A stretch of DNA of 35,880 nucleotides from Chloroflexota bacterium. GTDB taxonomy: Bacteria; Chloroflexota; UBA6077; FW602-bin22; JACPRP01. How positions within the stretch are numbered: position 1 is the first letter of the stretch; each line of letters begins with the position of its first letter. Under the pieces are notes generated by a model. The model made no database searches. It was not told where the DNA came from and saw only the letters and a list, made by a program, of their open reading frames with translations. This document shows, one piece after another, positions 7,475-14,910 of this stretch. A program made the translations under genes and the position numbers. The stretch spans positions 1 to 35,880 of the forward strand of contig JAMCWX010000028.1 of assembly GCA_023480885.1 (NCBI GenBank), read 5' to 3'.

Positions 7475-7486
7475 TGTTACGTAACA
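7475..7486. promoter_or_regulatory. 12-bp palindrome just downstream of the promoter
   Basis: TGTTACGTAACA is a perfect palindrome placed about +8 to +19 relative to the predicted transcript start, a typical place for a repressor operator. No regulator is identified. Confidence 0.4.
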
Positions 7487-7583
7487 GGCGCTATATTTTT
7501 GCGCACGATATGGCAGCCAGGCACTCTAACCTTGGGATGCAGTAATGCATGGCCAGGGCTATATAATACATCAGGAGGATTTA

Positions 7584-7781
7584 ATGGCAGGTTCCATCAA
7601 AGCGAACAAGAACCAGACGGCGGCAGAGCGCGCGGCGGCAGCGGAGGTGCTGTCTGGCAAGAAGTGCAAGAAGTGCGGGAAGGACATCAAGGTGAAAGAG
7701 CTGATCAACGTGCGGCAGATATTGGCCGAGACCGGTCAGACCTCGATGATGTCCTACCACCGCGCTTGCTACCAGTTTTGA
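7584..7781 (+). CDS. Small Cys/His-rich protein of unknown function
   Basis: This 65-residue protein has its own strong ribosome site (AGGAGG at 7573-7578) and promoter. Its first 25 residues are Ala/Lys/Glu-rich (TAAERAAAAEV). The second half contains KKCKKCGKDI and ends in MSYHRACYQF, so CxxC plus HxxC could bind one zinc ion. The start is the ATG at 7584; an upstream in-frame ATG at 7545 lacks a ribosome site. I do not recognise a characterised family. It may be a zinc-ribbon-like nucleic-acid or adaptor protein, but no function is supported. Confidence 0.75.
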   Translation: MAGSIKANKNQTAAERAAAAEVLSGKKCKKCGKDIKVKELINVRQILAETGQTSMMSYHRACYQF

Positions 7782-7796
7782 CAAGTTGCTCGTTAG

Positions 7797-7875
7797 CCTG
7801 GGCGGCCATAGCTTCCACTTGGTGGCAGCTAGGTGCCGCCCAGGTGAGTCCCGCGGGGAGCTTTCCCCCTCGTCA
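7797..7875. terminator. Hairpins between convergent genes
   Basis: CCTGGGCGGC (7797-7806) and GCCGCCCAGG (7835-7844) form a perfect 10-bp stem, with an inner near-perfect stem AGCTTCCAC/GTGGCAGCT. A second small hairpin GGGGA-GCTT-TCCCC follows. Placement between the convergent 7584 and 7930 genes suggests a bidirectional terminator, though a clear T-run is missing. Confidence 0.5.
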
Positions 7876-7929
7876 ACCGTTAGCGGGTCAAGCCTTTTCC
7901 CCCGTTCGCCTTCTTTGCCAGCTTGCTTT

Positions 7930-8418
7930 CTACTGGCGGAACATTGGATGTCTGAACCCCATCATGTGCGCGAACTGCGCCTTGCAAATTATCAGAGCAT
8001 CCATGCTTTGACCCTCTGTCACGACCATGACCTTGTCGCCGGGTGAAAGCGTCTGCAGCGTGCCCTTGGTCATCTGCGAATATATGATGGTGGTCGGAGT
8101 GACCGCAAACGTCTGAGCAACCGTCTGTCCGTTAGGGGTAATCACTATGTTGTTGCTGCCTACGGATGAAACAACGCCCGGCGTTATCTTGTAGGTCAGT
8201 GCCTTGCCATTCTTGTCGGTCATGTTGATTTCTGCGCCCATGAAGTGGCTGAACATCTGATCAAGCGGAATGCCTTCCAGACCGGGCAGCGTTTGATTTT
8301 GCTGCGGTGGTGCTGGCTGGGCGTCGATGAGGCCGGCCCCGCCGACCACGCCGAGCCCAACCACGGCCAGCAGAACCGCTGCCAACACGCCAATTCCAGG
8401 AAGCACTAAACTTTTCAT
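7930..8418 (-). CDS. Secreted DUF5666-like protein
   Basis: The product has 162 residues from an ATG (8416-8418) with AGGAGGTG upstream; the longer reading frame to 8493 lacks such support. Residues 1-30 form a signal peptide or anchor rich in Leu, Val and Gly. A Gln/Pro linker (PAPPQQNQTLPG) follows, then a beta-rich domain with ITPGVVSSVGSNNIVITPNGQ, TTIIYSQMTKGTLQTLSPGDKVMVV. This pattern resembles DUF5666 beta-barrel proteins of unknown function. The C-terminus contains His/Met-rich elements (AQFAHMMGFRHPMFRQ) that might bind metal. It converges on the small Cys/His gene. Confidence 0.8.
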   Translation of the reverse strand: MKSLVLPGIGVLAAVLLAVVGLGVVGGAGLIDAQPAPPQQNQTLPGLEGIPLDQMFSHFMGAEINMTDKNGKALTYKITPGVVSSVGSNNIVITPNGQTVAQTFAVTPTTIIYSQMTKGTLQTLSPGDKVMVVTEGQSMDALIICKAQFAHMMGFRHPMFRQ

Positions 8419-8494
8419 CACCTTCACCTCCTCTTGCGAGATGTCCGAAAGCTGCTGCAAGAGCCGTGCCCACCGTATGAGGCAAGCTTTCATA

Positions 8495-8523
8495 TTGACA
8501 CCTGGGCAAAGTTCCTATATTCT
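8495..8523 (+). promoter_or_regulatory. Promoter for the ACT-domain gene
   Basis: A perfect TTGACA (8495-8500) lies 17 bases before TATTCT (8518-8523), or 15 bases before TATATT (8516-8521). It points toward the ACT-domain gene about 50 bases on. Confidence 0.5.
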
Positions 8524-8576
8524 CAGGTTACGCGTCTTATGGTCTTGAGATTTCCGGGTAACCTGACGAGGTGGGG

Positions 8577-9245
8577 GTGAACGTGTCGAAGCATTCTGAG
8601 GTCGCGTTGCTGATCACGACGCACGACCAGCCTGGCATACTTTACCAGCTTACAAAGGTGATTTCGGATCACCAGGCTAACATAACCTACGTGGATATCA
8701 CCGATCGCCACGAAGGTACCGCGGCTCTTTACTTCGAGCTCGAAGATGTGGCAGATGCCGAGGGTCTGAGTCGCGATCTTGCGCTTTTGCCAATCGTGGT
8801 GTCTATTACCCAGCCACCTTCATTCGCAAGAGTGTTCGGAAAGCGCATTATCGTAATTGGAGGCGGTGCGCAGGTCGGGCAAGTAGTGCTGGGCGCAGTC
8901 AGCGAGGCGGACAGACACAACATTCGAGGGGAGCGCATTTCCGTCGACACGATTCCGCTCGTAGGCGAGGCGGAACTGGCGGCCGCGGTACGTGCCGTAG
9001 GGCGCTTGCCACGGGTTAAGGCGCTCGTGCTGGCAGGCTCGCTGATGGGTGGTGACATCGCTCGAGCGGTCCTGGATGTGCGCGAAAAGGGAATTATCGT
9101 TATCTCACTGAACATGGCCGGCAGCGTGCCGGATGCGGCAGATTTGGTGGTCACAGACCCCGTTCAAGCTGGCGTAATGGCGGTAATGGCAATCGCCGAT
9201 ACTGCCAGGTTTGACATAAGGAGGCAACGGGGCCAGAGATACTAG
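8577..9245 (+). CDS. ACT-domain protein with DUF5612-like C-terminus
   Basis: The protein has 222 residues from GTG 8577, which has GAGG 5 bases upstream (GTG 8571 and 8583 are alternatives). Residues about 5-80 are an ACT domain ([20 protein letters not shown]), a fold that binds small ligands such as amino acids. The rest looks like a nucleotide- or sugar-binding alpha/beta domain ([40 protein letters not shown]), as in ACT-DUF5612 proteins known mainly from methanogens and some bacteria. The C-terminus is basic. It is probably cotranscribed with the LOG-family gene 15 bases on. The ligand and role are unknown. Confidence 0.78.
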   Translation: MNVSKHSEVALLITTHDQPGILYQLTKVISDHQANITYVDITDRHEGTAALYFELEDVADAEGLSRDLALLPIVVSITQPPSFARVFGKRIIVIGGGAQVGQVVLGAVSEADRHNIRGERISVDTIPLVGEAELAAAVRAVGRLPRVKALVLAGSLMGGDIARAVLDVREKGIIVISLNMAGSVPDAADLVVTDPVQAGVMAVMAIADTARFDIRRQRGQRY

Positions 9246-9260
9246 TTGGGGGTGTTTCTG

Positions 9261-10091
9261 ATGGGCGAATCGGATGACGTGTGCGCGGCGAACGTGAGCG
9301 CTCGAAATCCAACTCTAAACCGTGCGGCGCGCTTAGGCAAGCCTACTGAAGACGAGCGGCTTCTGCAGAGTCCCGGCATCGGCCGCCGAGGTATGCCTGA
9401 CTTCACACACTCGGACCCGTGGCGGGTTTTCCGCATAATGGGGGAGTTCGTGGAGGGATTCGATAGCCTGGCGCACACAGGGCCAGCCGTGGCGGTCTTC
9501 GGGTCGGCTCGCGTGGCGCCAGACGATTCCGCGTATCTCGCTGCCGTTCGCCTTGGCGTGCTCTTGGCTCAGGCAGGCTTCGCGGTCATAACAGGCGGAG
9601 GTCCAGGAATAATGGAGGCCGCCAACAGGGGCGCCCGCGAGGGCGGAGCCAGGTCAATCGGCTGCAATATCGAGCTGCCTTTCGAGCAGGTGACAAATCC
9701 GTACGTGGAGATCGCCATCAATTTCCACTATTTCTTCGTTCGAAAGACGATGTTCGTCAAGTATTCGGAGGCATTTGTCATCTTCCCCGGAGGGTTTGGA
9801 ACGATGGATGAGTTATTTGAGGCGCTAACTCTCATCCAGACGCACAAGATTCGCAACTTCCCTGTAGTCCTCTACGACTCCAACTACTGGCAGGGCCTCC
9901 TCGACTGGGCAACAGCCAGGATGCTGCCGGAAGGGAAGATATCCCCCGAGGACCTGGCGCTCATAACGGTATGTGATTCGCCCGAAGAGATCTGTGAAAC
10001 GATCGTCGAATGCCACAACCGACTGCATTCCGCTGAGCCTGACCCTCCAGATATCGCTCGGATCCAGGCCGAGCTATTGGACGGCGTATAG
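9261..10091 (+). CDS. LOG-family nucleotide phosphoribohydrolase
   Basis: The 276-residue protein begins at ATG 9261 with GGGGGTG upstream. It carries the Rossmann-like LOG (Lonely Guy) signatures: VAVFGSARV (77-85), VITGGGPGIMEAANRGA (109-125) and PGGFGTMDE (176-184), the last being the catalytic and substrate-binding motif. Family members, long mis-annotated as lysine decarboxylases, hydrolyse nucleoside 5'-monophosphates or cytokinin ribotides. The N-terminal 65 residues precede the catalytic domain and include WRVFRIMGEFVEGFD, common in the longer bacterial type. The exact substrate is uncertain. It follows the ACT protein in an apparent two-gene operon. Confidence 0.9.
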   Translation: MGESDDVCAANVSARNPTLNRAARLGKPTEDERLLQSPGIGRRGMPDFTHSDPWRVFRIMGEFVEGFDSLAHTGPAVAVFGSARVAPDDSAYLAAVRLGVLLAQAGFAVITGGGPGIMEAANRGAREGGARSIGCNIELPFEQVTNPYVEIAINFHYFFVRKTMFVKYSEAFVIFPGGFGTMDELFEALTLIQTHKIRNFPVVLYDSNYWQGLLDWATARMLPEGKISPEDLALITVCDSPEEICETIVECHNRLHSAEPDPPDIARIQAELLDGV

Positions 10092-10221
10092 CCATATCTT
10101 CTCCTGGACTGTTATCGATATTTCTCGAAGACGAATAAGTGGTGCATCCGCCAAGTCAAGCAAACTTTGCTATGGCGGCCCGGGGCTACGCGGCGAATAA
10201 ATTCGCGCGCAACGCATACGA

Positions 10222-10239
10222 AACCCGCCTTCGCGGGTT
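10222..10239. terminator. Small hairpin, possible terminator after the LOG gene
   Basis: AACCCGC (10222-10228), loop CTTC, and GCGGGTT (10233-10239) form a perfect 7-bp stem with a short T pair at its end. It could terminate transcription in either direction. A long T-run is missing. Confidence 0.4.
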
Positions 10240-10267
10240 AGCTCAGGCAACGTAGGTCGACTTCATT

Positions 10268-10366
10268 CCCCTCCCGGATAGGCGGCCCCTTTCCCCTCCG
10301 GGATAGGCGGCCCCTTTTGCACATGAGACGGGGCCGCCTGATGCACATGAGACGGGGCCGCCTGAT
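10268..10366. repeat. Two tandem repeat pairs with inverted cores
   Basis: Unit A (about 25 bp, core GGATAGGCGGCCCCTTT) occurs twice at 10268-10292 and 10293-10316. Unit B is a perfect 24-bp tandem duplication (10319-10342, 10343-10366) containing ACATGAGACGGGGCCGCC. The A core AGGCGGCCCC is the reverse complement of GGGGCCGCCT in B, so the A and B copies could pair as hairpins or a cruciform. Confidence 0.75.
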
Positions 10367-10498
10367 GCACAATAATATGGGCGCAGGTGATGCGGATGAG
10401 ATGGGGGCGGGCGAAACCGCCGCGAGCCACGCGCGACGATTGACGACGGAATTAGCGGATGCACCAATAAGGCGCTTCGACTAAGTGCGCGATTTGCA

Positions 10499-10527
10499 TT
10501 GAAAGCGCCTGACTCAAGTGGTATACT
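10499..10527 (+). promoter_or_regulatory. Strong promoter in the long intergenic region
   Basis: TTGAAA (10499-10504) and TATACT (10522-10527) are separated by 17 bases, both 5/6 to consensus. The start site would be near 10534. No gene begins nearby; the next plus-strand gene starts at 11212, so it drives a ~680-base leader or a separate RNA. Confidence 0.6.
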
Positions 10528-10533
10528 TGCTCT

Positions 10534-10760
10534 CGTAAGGGAATGCATTGCGCGTATCTAGCGTTGGTACGTAGCGCCAATGGTCAACGGTGAGCACCGT
10601 TGGCCGTCCGAGGTTCAGCACACAGCTTCGGTTGGCGAGACCAGATGCCGAGTTCACGTGCACCCTGCCTCGCCAGAGGCAGTGGGAAGCGTGGATGTTT
10701 CCTTACCACCGCGTCGTGGCTCGGCGGCGAGCCGCAGTATGAAGACGCGGGTGACCGAGG
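10534..10760 (+). ncRNA. Candidate structured RNA or long leader
   Basis: Downstream of the promoter at 10499 lie several strong stem-loops: GGTCAACGGT/ACCGTTGGCC (10582-10605), CTGCCTC/GAGGCAG with loop GCCA (10665-10682), and GGCTCG/CGAGCC (10718-10733) enclosed by CGCGTC/GACGCG (10710-10749). No ribosome site plus plausible frame fits here on this strand. A short string GCGCCAATGGTCAAC resembles part of the M-box magnesium riboswitch, but other M-box parts are not seen. The ends are arbitrary and this is a hypothesis. Confidence 0.3.
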
Positions 10761-11101
10761 GGGTGAGTGCGTGGACGCTGATGAACGTCCATGCCCGTGG
10801 CAATCCAATATGGGATCAGCAACTGACTGCTGTGGAGCGTCACCGAGCCTCTCGGGGTCACAGATTGTTCTCTCCCTGGGGGCGTTTCGGAGATAGGAAA
10901 CGCGAGCCAACCGGCCTCGGTAAACTCCCTCAATTGAGCAGCGCCTGGTCCCCACTGTGCCATCCAGCATTCCGTCAGCAGCGAGTACATCATTAGCGAA
11001 CTCGGACTGCTATCACGCCACGTCGCCAGGATTTGCTGGATCGCATCAGGTCCATCCTCATCCGGGTAAATGAGGCCCTGGGCCGTAATCACAAAGCACA
11101 T
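10703..11101 (-). CDS. Doubtful 132-residue hypothetical protein
   Basis: A minus-strand frame from ATG 11099-11101 encodes a protein with a reasonably natural composition in its first 90 residues (LIYPDEDGPDAIQQILATW; LREFTEAGWLAFPISETPPG), then an Arg-rich tail. There is no convincing ribosome site, and it lies antisense to the candidate structured RNA. I do not recognise a family. It may be a real small gene, a decayed remnant, or chance. Confidence 0.28.
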   Translation of the reverse strand: MCFVITAQGLIYPDEDGPDAIQQILATWRDSSPSSLMMYSLLTECWMAQWGPGAAQLREFTEAGWLAFPISETPPGREQSVTPRGSVTLHSSQLLIPYWIATGMDVHQRPRTHPLGHPRLHTAARRRATTRW

Positions 11102-11211
11102 ATTTCGGGGTAATAGAAACCTCCCGTCGAGACGCGCCCGTGAAGGTGCACGTGTGCCTTTCTGCGCCGCCGAGCGGCGTCGTCTCTGGGATCGCGCGCG
11201 AAGGTGGACCA

Positions 11212-12555
11212 ATGGCGACTGCGATACATTACCTGAGTCAACTTACAGGCAAGCCAGTGTTCGATCCTGAAGGTCGGCCTGTCGGACGGCTTGGCGACCT
11301 GGTCGTGCTGTTGAGCGGACCGTTCCCGCCAGTCACAGGGCTGACCTTGCGCCTGGGAGGCGCGGGTAAAGGCATCGGTCCTCTGGCTACGTTCCTCCAC
11401 TGGAGCCAGGTTGCGTCGGTGTCGAAGATCGGCATCAGTCTCTCTTCGGCTCGCCTGGATTTGCAGGCGTTTCGCCGCCGGCCGGGCGAATTGCTGCTGG
11501 AGACCGACCTGCTGGATCAACAGGTCATGGACCTGAACGGGCGCAAGCTGGTGCGAGTAAACGACGTTCAAATAGTGGCAGCGGGCGTTGGAGGCGCTGA
11601 TCTGCGCCTCGCGGGCATCGACGTAGGCGTGCGCGGGTTGCTCCGGCGCCTCGGGATAGACCTCTGGGTCAGGTGGCTCGAAAGCCACACCCGTTTGAAC
11701 GTTCCTGATCGTGTGATCTCCTGGGAAATCATCGAGCCAATCGATCTGTCGGATTTGCCCGCTGACCTGGAGGGTGGCGTCGGAAATGGCGTTCCTGGAC
11801 TATGTCGCGGCATCAAACTGACATACGAGAAGCTCGCCGGGCTGCACCCAGCCGACGTGGCCGAGCTGGTAGCTCAGATGTCCGCTCCCGAGCGAGCCGC
11901 AGTTATGGAGTCATTAGACGCCGAGACCGCGGCTGAAGCGCTCGGCGAGCTAGATACCGACATACAGGCCGACGTATTGGAGGACCTGCCAACCGAGACG
12001 GCTGTGGAGATTCTGGCCGAGCTGCCGCCAGACGAGGCAGCGGATGTGCTGGCGGAGGTGTCGGCTGAGCGAGCTGATGAGCTGTTGGGCGGACTCGACG
12101 CCGAAGAGGCCAAGGCGGTGCGTGAGTTGATGGCCTATCCCGCGGATGTGGCAGGGGGTATGATGACGACTGACTTCGTTGCGCTCCAGACCCACTTGAC
12201 GGCTCAGGAGACCATCGATACTCTGCGGGAACTGGCGCCATCTGCGGAAATCATCTACTACGTTTACGTTGTCGACGATGCAGGCACGCTCGTCGGAGTG
12301 CTTTCGTTGCGCGACTTGATCGTCTCGCCGCCTTCTAACACCCTGTCTGAGATCGTCCGCGATCGGGACGAGGTCGTCCACGTGCCCGTAGACCTTCCTG
12401 AAGACGAGGTCATTCAGATCATCTCGAAGTACAATCTACTGGCTCTGCCAGTGACTGACAAGTGCAATCGGCTCGTCGGCGTGATCACCGTGGACGATGC
12501 CCTGGCGGCATCGTTGCCAGAGGTGCGACACTGGTTGCCGAGGGTTAGGGGATAA
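11212..12555 (+). CDS. PRC-barrel / MgtE N-terminal / CBS-pair protein
   Basis: The soluble 447-residue protein starts at ATG 11212 behind GAAGGTGG. Two PRC-barrel-like segments occupy about residues 1-80 and 95-185 (GKPVFDPEGRPVGRLGDLVV; VMDLNGRKLVRVNDVQIV). About 203-310 is an MgtE N-terminal helical domain with acidic repeats (LHPADVAELVAQMS; LPPDEAADVLAEVS), and about 315-440 holds two CBS domains. In MgtE channels the N and CBS domains sense cytosolic Mg2+ and gate the pore; here the pore domain is absent. The stop is 2 bases before the Nramp-like transporter, so it probably senses metal and regulates that protein in trans. Confidence 0.9.
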   Translation: MATAIHYLSQLTGKPVFDPEGRPVGRLGDLVVLLSGPFPPVTGLTLRLGGAGKGIGPLATFLHWSQVASVSKIGISLSSARLDLQAFRRRPGELLLETDLLDQQVMDLNGRKLVRVNDVQIVAAGVGGADLRLAGIDVGVRGLLRRLGIDLWVRWLESHTRLNVPDRVISWEIIEPIDLSDLPADLEGGVGNGVPGLCRGIKLTYEKLAGLHPADVAELVAQMSAPERAAVMESLDAETAAEALGELDTDIQADVLEDLPTETAVEILAELPPDEAADVLAEVSAERADELLGGLDAEEAKAVRELMAYPADVAGGMMTTDFVALQTHLTAQETIDTLRELAPSAEIIYYVYVVDDAGTLVGVLSLRDLIVSPPSNTLSEIVRDRDEVVHVPVDLPEDEVIQIISKYNLLALPVTDKCNRLVGVITVDDALAASLPEVRHWLPRVRG

Positions 12556-12557
12556 CG

Positions 12558-13907
12558 ATGCCGTTTAGAAACGTGTTCAGGCGGCTACTGCCGATGGAAG
12601 ACGTGACATACCAGGAAAGTGAAGCCAGGAGACCATCTGCCGGGCTTTTTGGACGGCTGTCATCCTGGCGCTTTCGCCTGTTCGCCATGCTCGCGGTGAT
12701 CGGTCCTGGAATCATCACTGCGAACGCGGATAACGACGCTGGAGGCATCAGCACCTACTCGGTAGCAGGGTCTCAGTACGGATATTCGCTCCTCTGGATG
12801 CTAGTTCTCATCACGTTCAGCCTTGCCGTGACGCAGGAAATGGGCGCGCGCACGGGGGCTGCCACTGGAAAGGGCCTGGCCGCGCTTATCCGCGAGCGGT
12901 ATGGTGTCAGGTGGACCCTGTTCGCGATGGTATGCACGCTGGCGGCAAACCTGGCGACTACGATCGCAGAGTTTGCCGGGGTTGCTGCGGCAGGGGAGTT
13001 GTTCGGCGTGCCTCGCTTCGTATCGGTGCCGATTGCCGCGGTTCTGGTCTGGGTGCTCGTGGTTCGCTCATCCTATCGCTCGGTTGAGAAGGTCTTCCTG
13101 GTGCTCTCGGCGGTGTACCTGGCCTATCCATTGTCAGGGTTGCTGGTTGGTGCACCCTGGGGCCAGGTTATTCGAGAAACGGTGACGCCGTCGTTTCAGT
13201 TGAACACAGGTTACATCCTCGTGTTCATAGCCACGGTCGGCACGACGATCACGCCGTGGGGACAGTTCTTCATACAGTCCTATGTGGTGGACAAGGGCAT
13301 TGGGCCTCGCGAGTATTCGACTACGCGGGTCGACGTGCTGCTGGGTGTGCTCCTTACTGACATAGTTTCGTTCTTCATTATCGTGGCCACTGCCAGCACA
13401 ATTCACGTGCGCGGCATCGAGATCGCTGGAGCGGCCGAGGCCGCGATGGCTCTGGAGCCGCTGGCCGGGCCACTGGCGAGGCAACTCTTCGCCATCGGTC
13501 TCCTCAACGCATCGCTGCTGGCCGCCTCGATACTTCCGCTGGCGACCGCATACACTATCTGCGAGGCCTTCGGATGGGAAGATGGCGTCGACCGCTCCTG
13601 GCGAGAAGCGCCGGCGTTCCATTCTCTGTACGCTTTCTCGATAGGCTTTGGGGCGCTCGTCGCGCTCCTGCCTGGCCTACCTCTCTTCCCTGTGATGCTC
13701 TTTTCGCAGGATGTGAATGGCGTCCTGCTGGCGGTGGTTCTGGTATTTGCCATCCAGATCGCCAGCGATCGCCAAATAATGGGCCGCCAGGTCAACGGGC
13801 GGGTCGCCAACTTGATCGCCTGGACGACAGCCATCGGGCTGATTCTGTTGAGCGTGCTTCTCGTCGGGGCATCAATTGCCCCGTTATTAGGAATAACGCT
13901 GGGTTAA
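12558..13907 (+). CDS. Nramp (SLC11)-related metal transporter
   Basis: This 449-residue polytopic protein has about 11 hydrophobic segments after a 40-residue cytosolic start. The Nramp fold is recognisable (GPGIITANADNDAGG in the first helix; FIATVGTTITPWGQFFIQS in the sixth). The canonical metal site DPGN is DAGG here (D60-G63), and the MPH motif is TPW (T232-W234). The methionine that favours Mn2+/Fe2+ and the DPGN asparagine are therefore lost. Nramp-related Mg2+ transporters also lack that methionine. With the MgtE-type sensor translated just upstream, Mg2+ is a reasonable substrate guess, but other ions remain possible. Confidence 0.88.
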   Translation: MPFRNVFRRLLPMEDVTYQESEARRPSAGLFGRLSSWRFRLFAMLAVIGPGIITANADNDAGGISTYSVAGSQYGYSLLWMLVLITFSLAVTQEMGARTGAATGKGLAALIRERYGVRWTLFAMVCTLAANLATTIAEFAGVAAAGELFGVPRFVSVPIAAVLVWVLVVRSSYRSVEKVFLVLSAVYLAYPLSGLLVGAPWGQVIRETVTPSFQLNTGYILVFIATVGTTITPWGQFFIQSYVVDKGIGPREYSTTRVDVLLGVLLTDIVSFFIIVATASTIHVRGIEIAGAAEAAMALEPLAGPLARQLFAIGLLNASLLAASILPLATAYTICEAFGWEDGVDRSWREAPAFHSLYAFSIGFGALVALLPGLPLFPVMLFSQDVNGVLLAVVLVFAIQIASDRQIMGRQVNGRVANLIAWTTAIGLILLSVLLVGASIAPLLGITLG

Positions 13908-14066
13908 GATGCCCGCTTTGCCCACCTAGTAATCTATTTTGCGGCATCTGGCAAGCGGCTGGTGTTGTTGCACGCCTTCACGAAGAAGACGTCCAGTACC
14001 CCACCTGCTGAGATCGACACGGCCATGCGCCGGATGGCCGATTATCAAGAAAGGATGGGACGATGA
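13908..14066 (+). pseudogene. HigB-type toxin, C-terminal remnant
   Basis: Directly after the Nramp stop an open frame without a start codon encodes LVIYFAASGKRLVLLHAF, then TKKTSSTPPAEIDTAMRRMA, then DYQERMGR. This is the C-terminal half of a HigB/RelE-like (phage Gp49-like) toxin, in which FAASG.R.VLLH.F.KKT..TP..EI is characteristic. The N-terminal ~60 residues are missing. The stop TGA (14064-14066) overlaps the antitoxin ATG as ATGA, the usual toxin-antitoxin coupling. Confidence 0.7.
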
Positions 14067-14262
14067 ACCACCGAGATTATGTTGCTCAACGGGAAGCCTG
14101 TGACCCAGCCTTCAGGGAGGCTTGTGAGCGCCTACGCCCGCAGTTCGAGTTGAGAAAAGCTCTGATTGGCGCCAGGCCTGCTGCAGGGCTCACGCAAAAA
14201 CAATTGGCCGAGCGGATGGGCACGTCACAAGCGGCCATAGCCCGGTTGGAGAGCGGCCCCCA
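14063..14262 (+). pseudogene. XRE/HigA-type antitoxin, truncated
   Basis: ATG 14063 opens a frame with a helix-turn-helix of the XRE family (LTQKQLAERMGTSQAAIARL, preceded by RKALIGARPAAG). Homology ends at LESG, near 14258, where HigA-type antitoxins normally continue with a Pro-Thr element and a final helix. The frame then runs into unrelated Arg/Gln-rich sequence that is the wrong frame of the following fragment and stops at 14356. It is therefore a 3'-truncated antitoxin beside a 5'-truncated toxin, presumably not functional as a pair. Confidence 0.72.
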
Positions 14263-14844
14263 CTGCCGAGGCCGTGAATCCCGTGACCAACAAAGCCTAC
14301 GTGGCCAACCAGAACAGCAACAACGTGACCGTGATCACCCCGCAGCCGAGCAATAATATTCCGCTGACGGTATCCACGGCGCCGCTGGTGCGCGACCTGG
14401 CCATGGTGGCGAATCCCACCTTCAACTTTACTGCCAGTAGCGCCTATGCTCCGACGGCTCCGCCGGTGCAGCAGATTTACTACCAGGTCGACACTTGGAC
14501 CGGACCGTGGCTGAGAGCAACGCCAGCCGGCGCCAACGCCAGCGGCGCCACGCCTATTCTGACGAAAGGCACGCACATCGTCTATGCTTACGCCACCGAT
14601 GGCCAGGAGGCCACGTCCATCAACACCGAGCGTGGCAGCAGCCCGATTCCTGGCGGGATCAGCGCCTACCATTTCCTGGTCAACGACGTCACCACGGGGC
14701 TGAGCAGCTCGCCAAATCCATCGGTTGGCGGGCAGACAGTGATTTTCACCGCTAGTGTGACCTCCACATCCGTCACCACGACCGGCACGGTAACATTCAG
14801 CGTCGACGGCACCGATGTGGCCTCGGTCGCCCTTTCTGGCTTGC
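14259..14844 (+). pseudogene. Fragment of a YVTN-propeller / Ig-like surface protein
   Basis: In a different frame from the antitoxin, the sequence begins abruptly with PTAEAVNPVTNKAYVANQ and SNNVTVITPQ, the signature of a YVTN beta-propeller blade. It continues through a Ser/Thr/Ala-rich region (TFNFTASSAYAPTAPPVQQI) into the start of a bacterial Ig-like domain (SSSPNPSVGGQTVIFTASVT; TGTVTFSVDGTDVASVALSG). The homology stops near 14842; the frame then reads through the terminator and tRNA antisense to 14990. There is no proper start and the protein is cut at both ends, so it is an internal piece left by recombination or deletion. Confidence 0.7.
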
Positions 14845-14861
14845 GGCCGAACCAGGGGCCT

Positions 14862-14898
14862 GAAAACAAGGCCGCGGACCAAGCCTCACGGTCCGCGG
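14862..14898 (-). terminator. Intrinsic terminator of tRNA-Pro(TGG)
   Basis: CCGCGGACC (14872-14880) and GGTCCGCGG (14890-14898) form a perfect 9-bp stem with a 9-base loop. On the minus strand it is followed by CTTGTTTTC. It sits just downstream of the tRNA in its direction of transcription. Confidence 0.8.
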
Positions 14899-14910
14899 TT
14901 CAAGAAAAGG

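Larger units (their letters stand above)
10092..11211. other. Long intergenic region rich in inverted and tandem repeats
   Basis: This 1.1-kb stretch has no well supported gene. From left to right it has hairpins (outer CCGCCA/TGGCGG at 10148-10178, GCGAAT/ATTCGC at 10193-10206, AACCCGC/GCGGGTT at 10222-10239), a tandem repeat block (10268-10366), a strong plus-strand promoter (10499-10527) and a segment with several stable stem-loops (10582-10749). It also holds a doubtful minus-strand frame (10703-11101). Confidence 0.6.

Noticed and set aside
7562-7567. Second TATAAT just upstream of the small Cys/His gene
   Set aside because: It lies only about 17 bases from the start codon, overlapping the ribosome site region, and has no -35 at proper distance.
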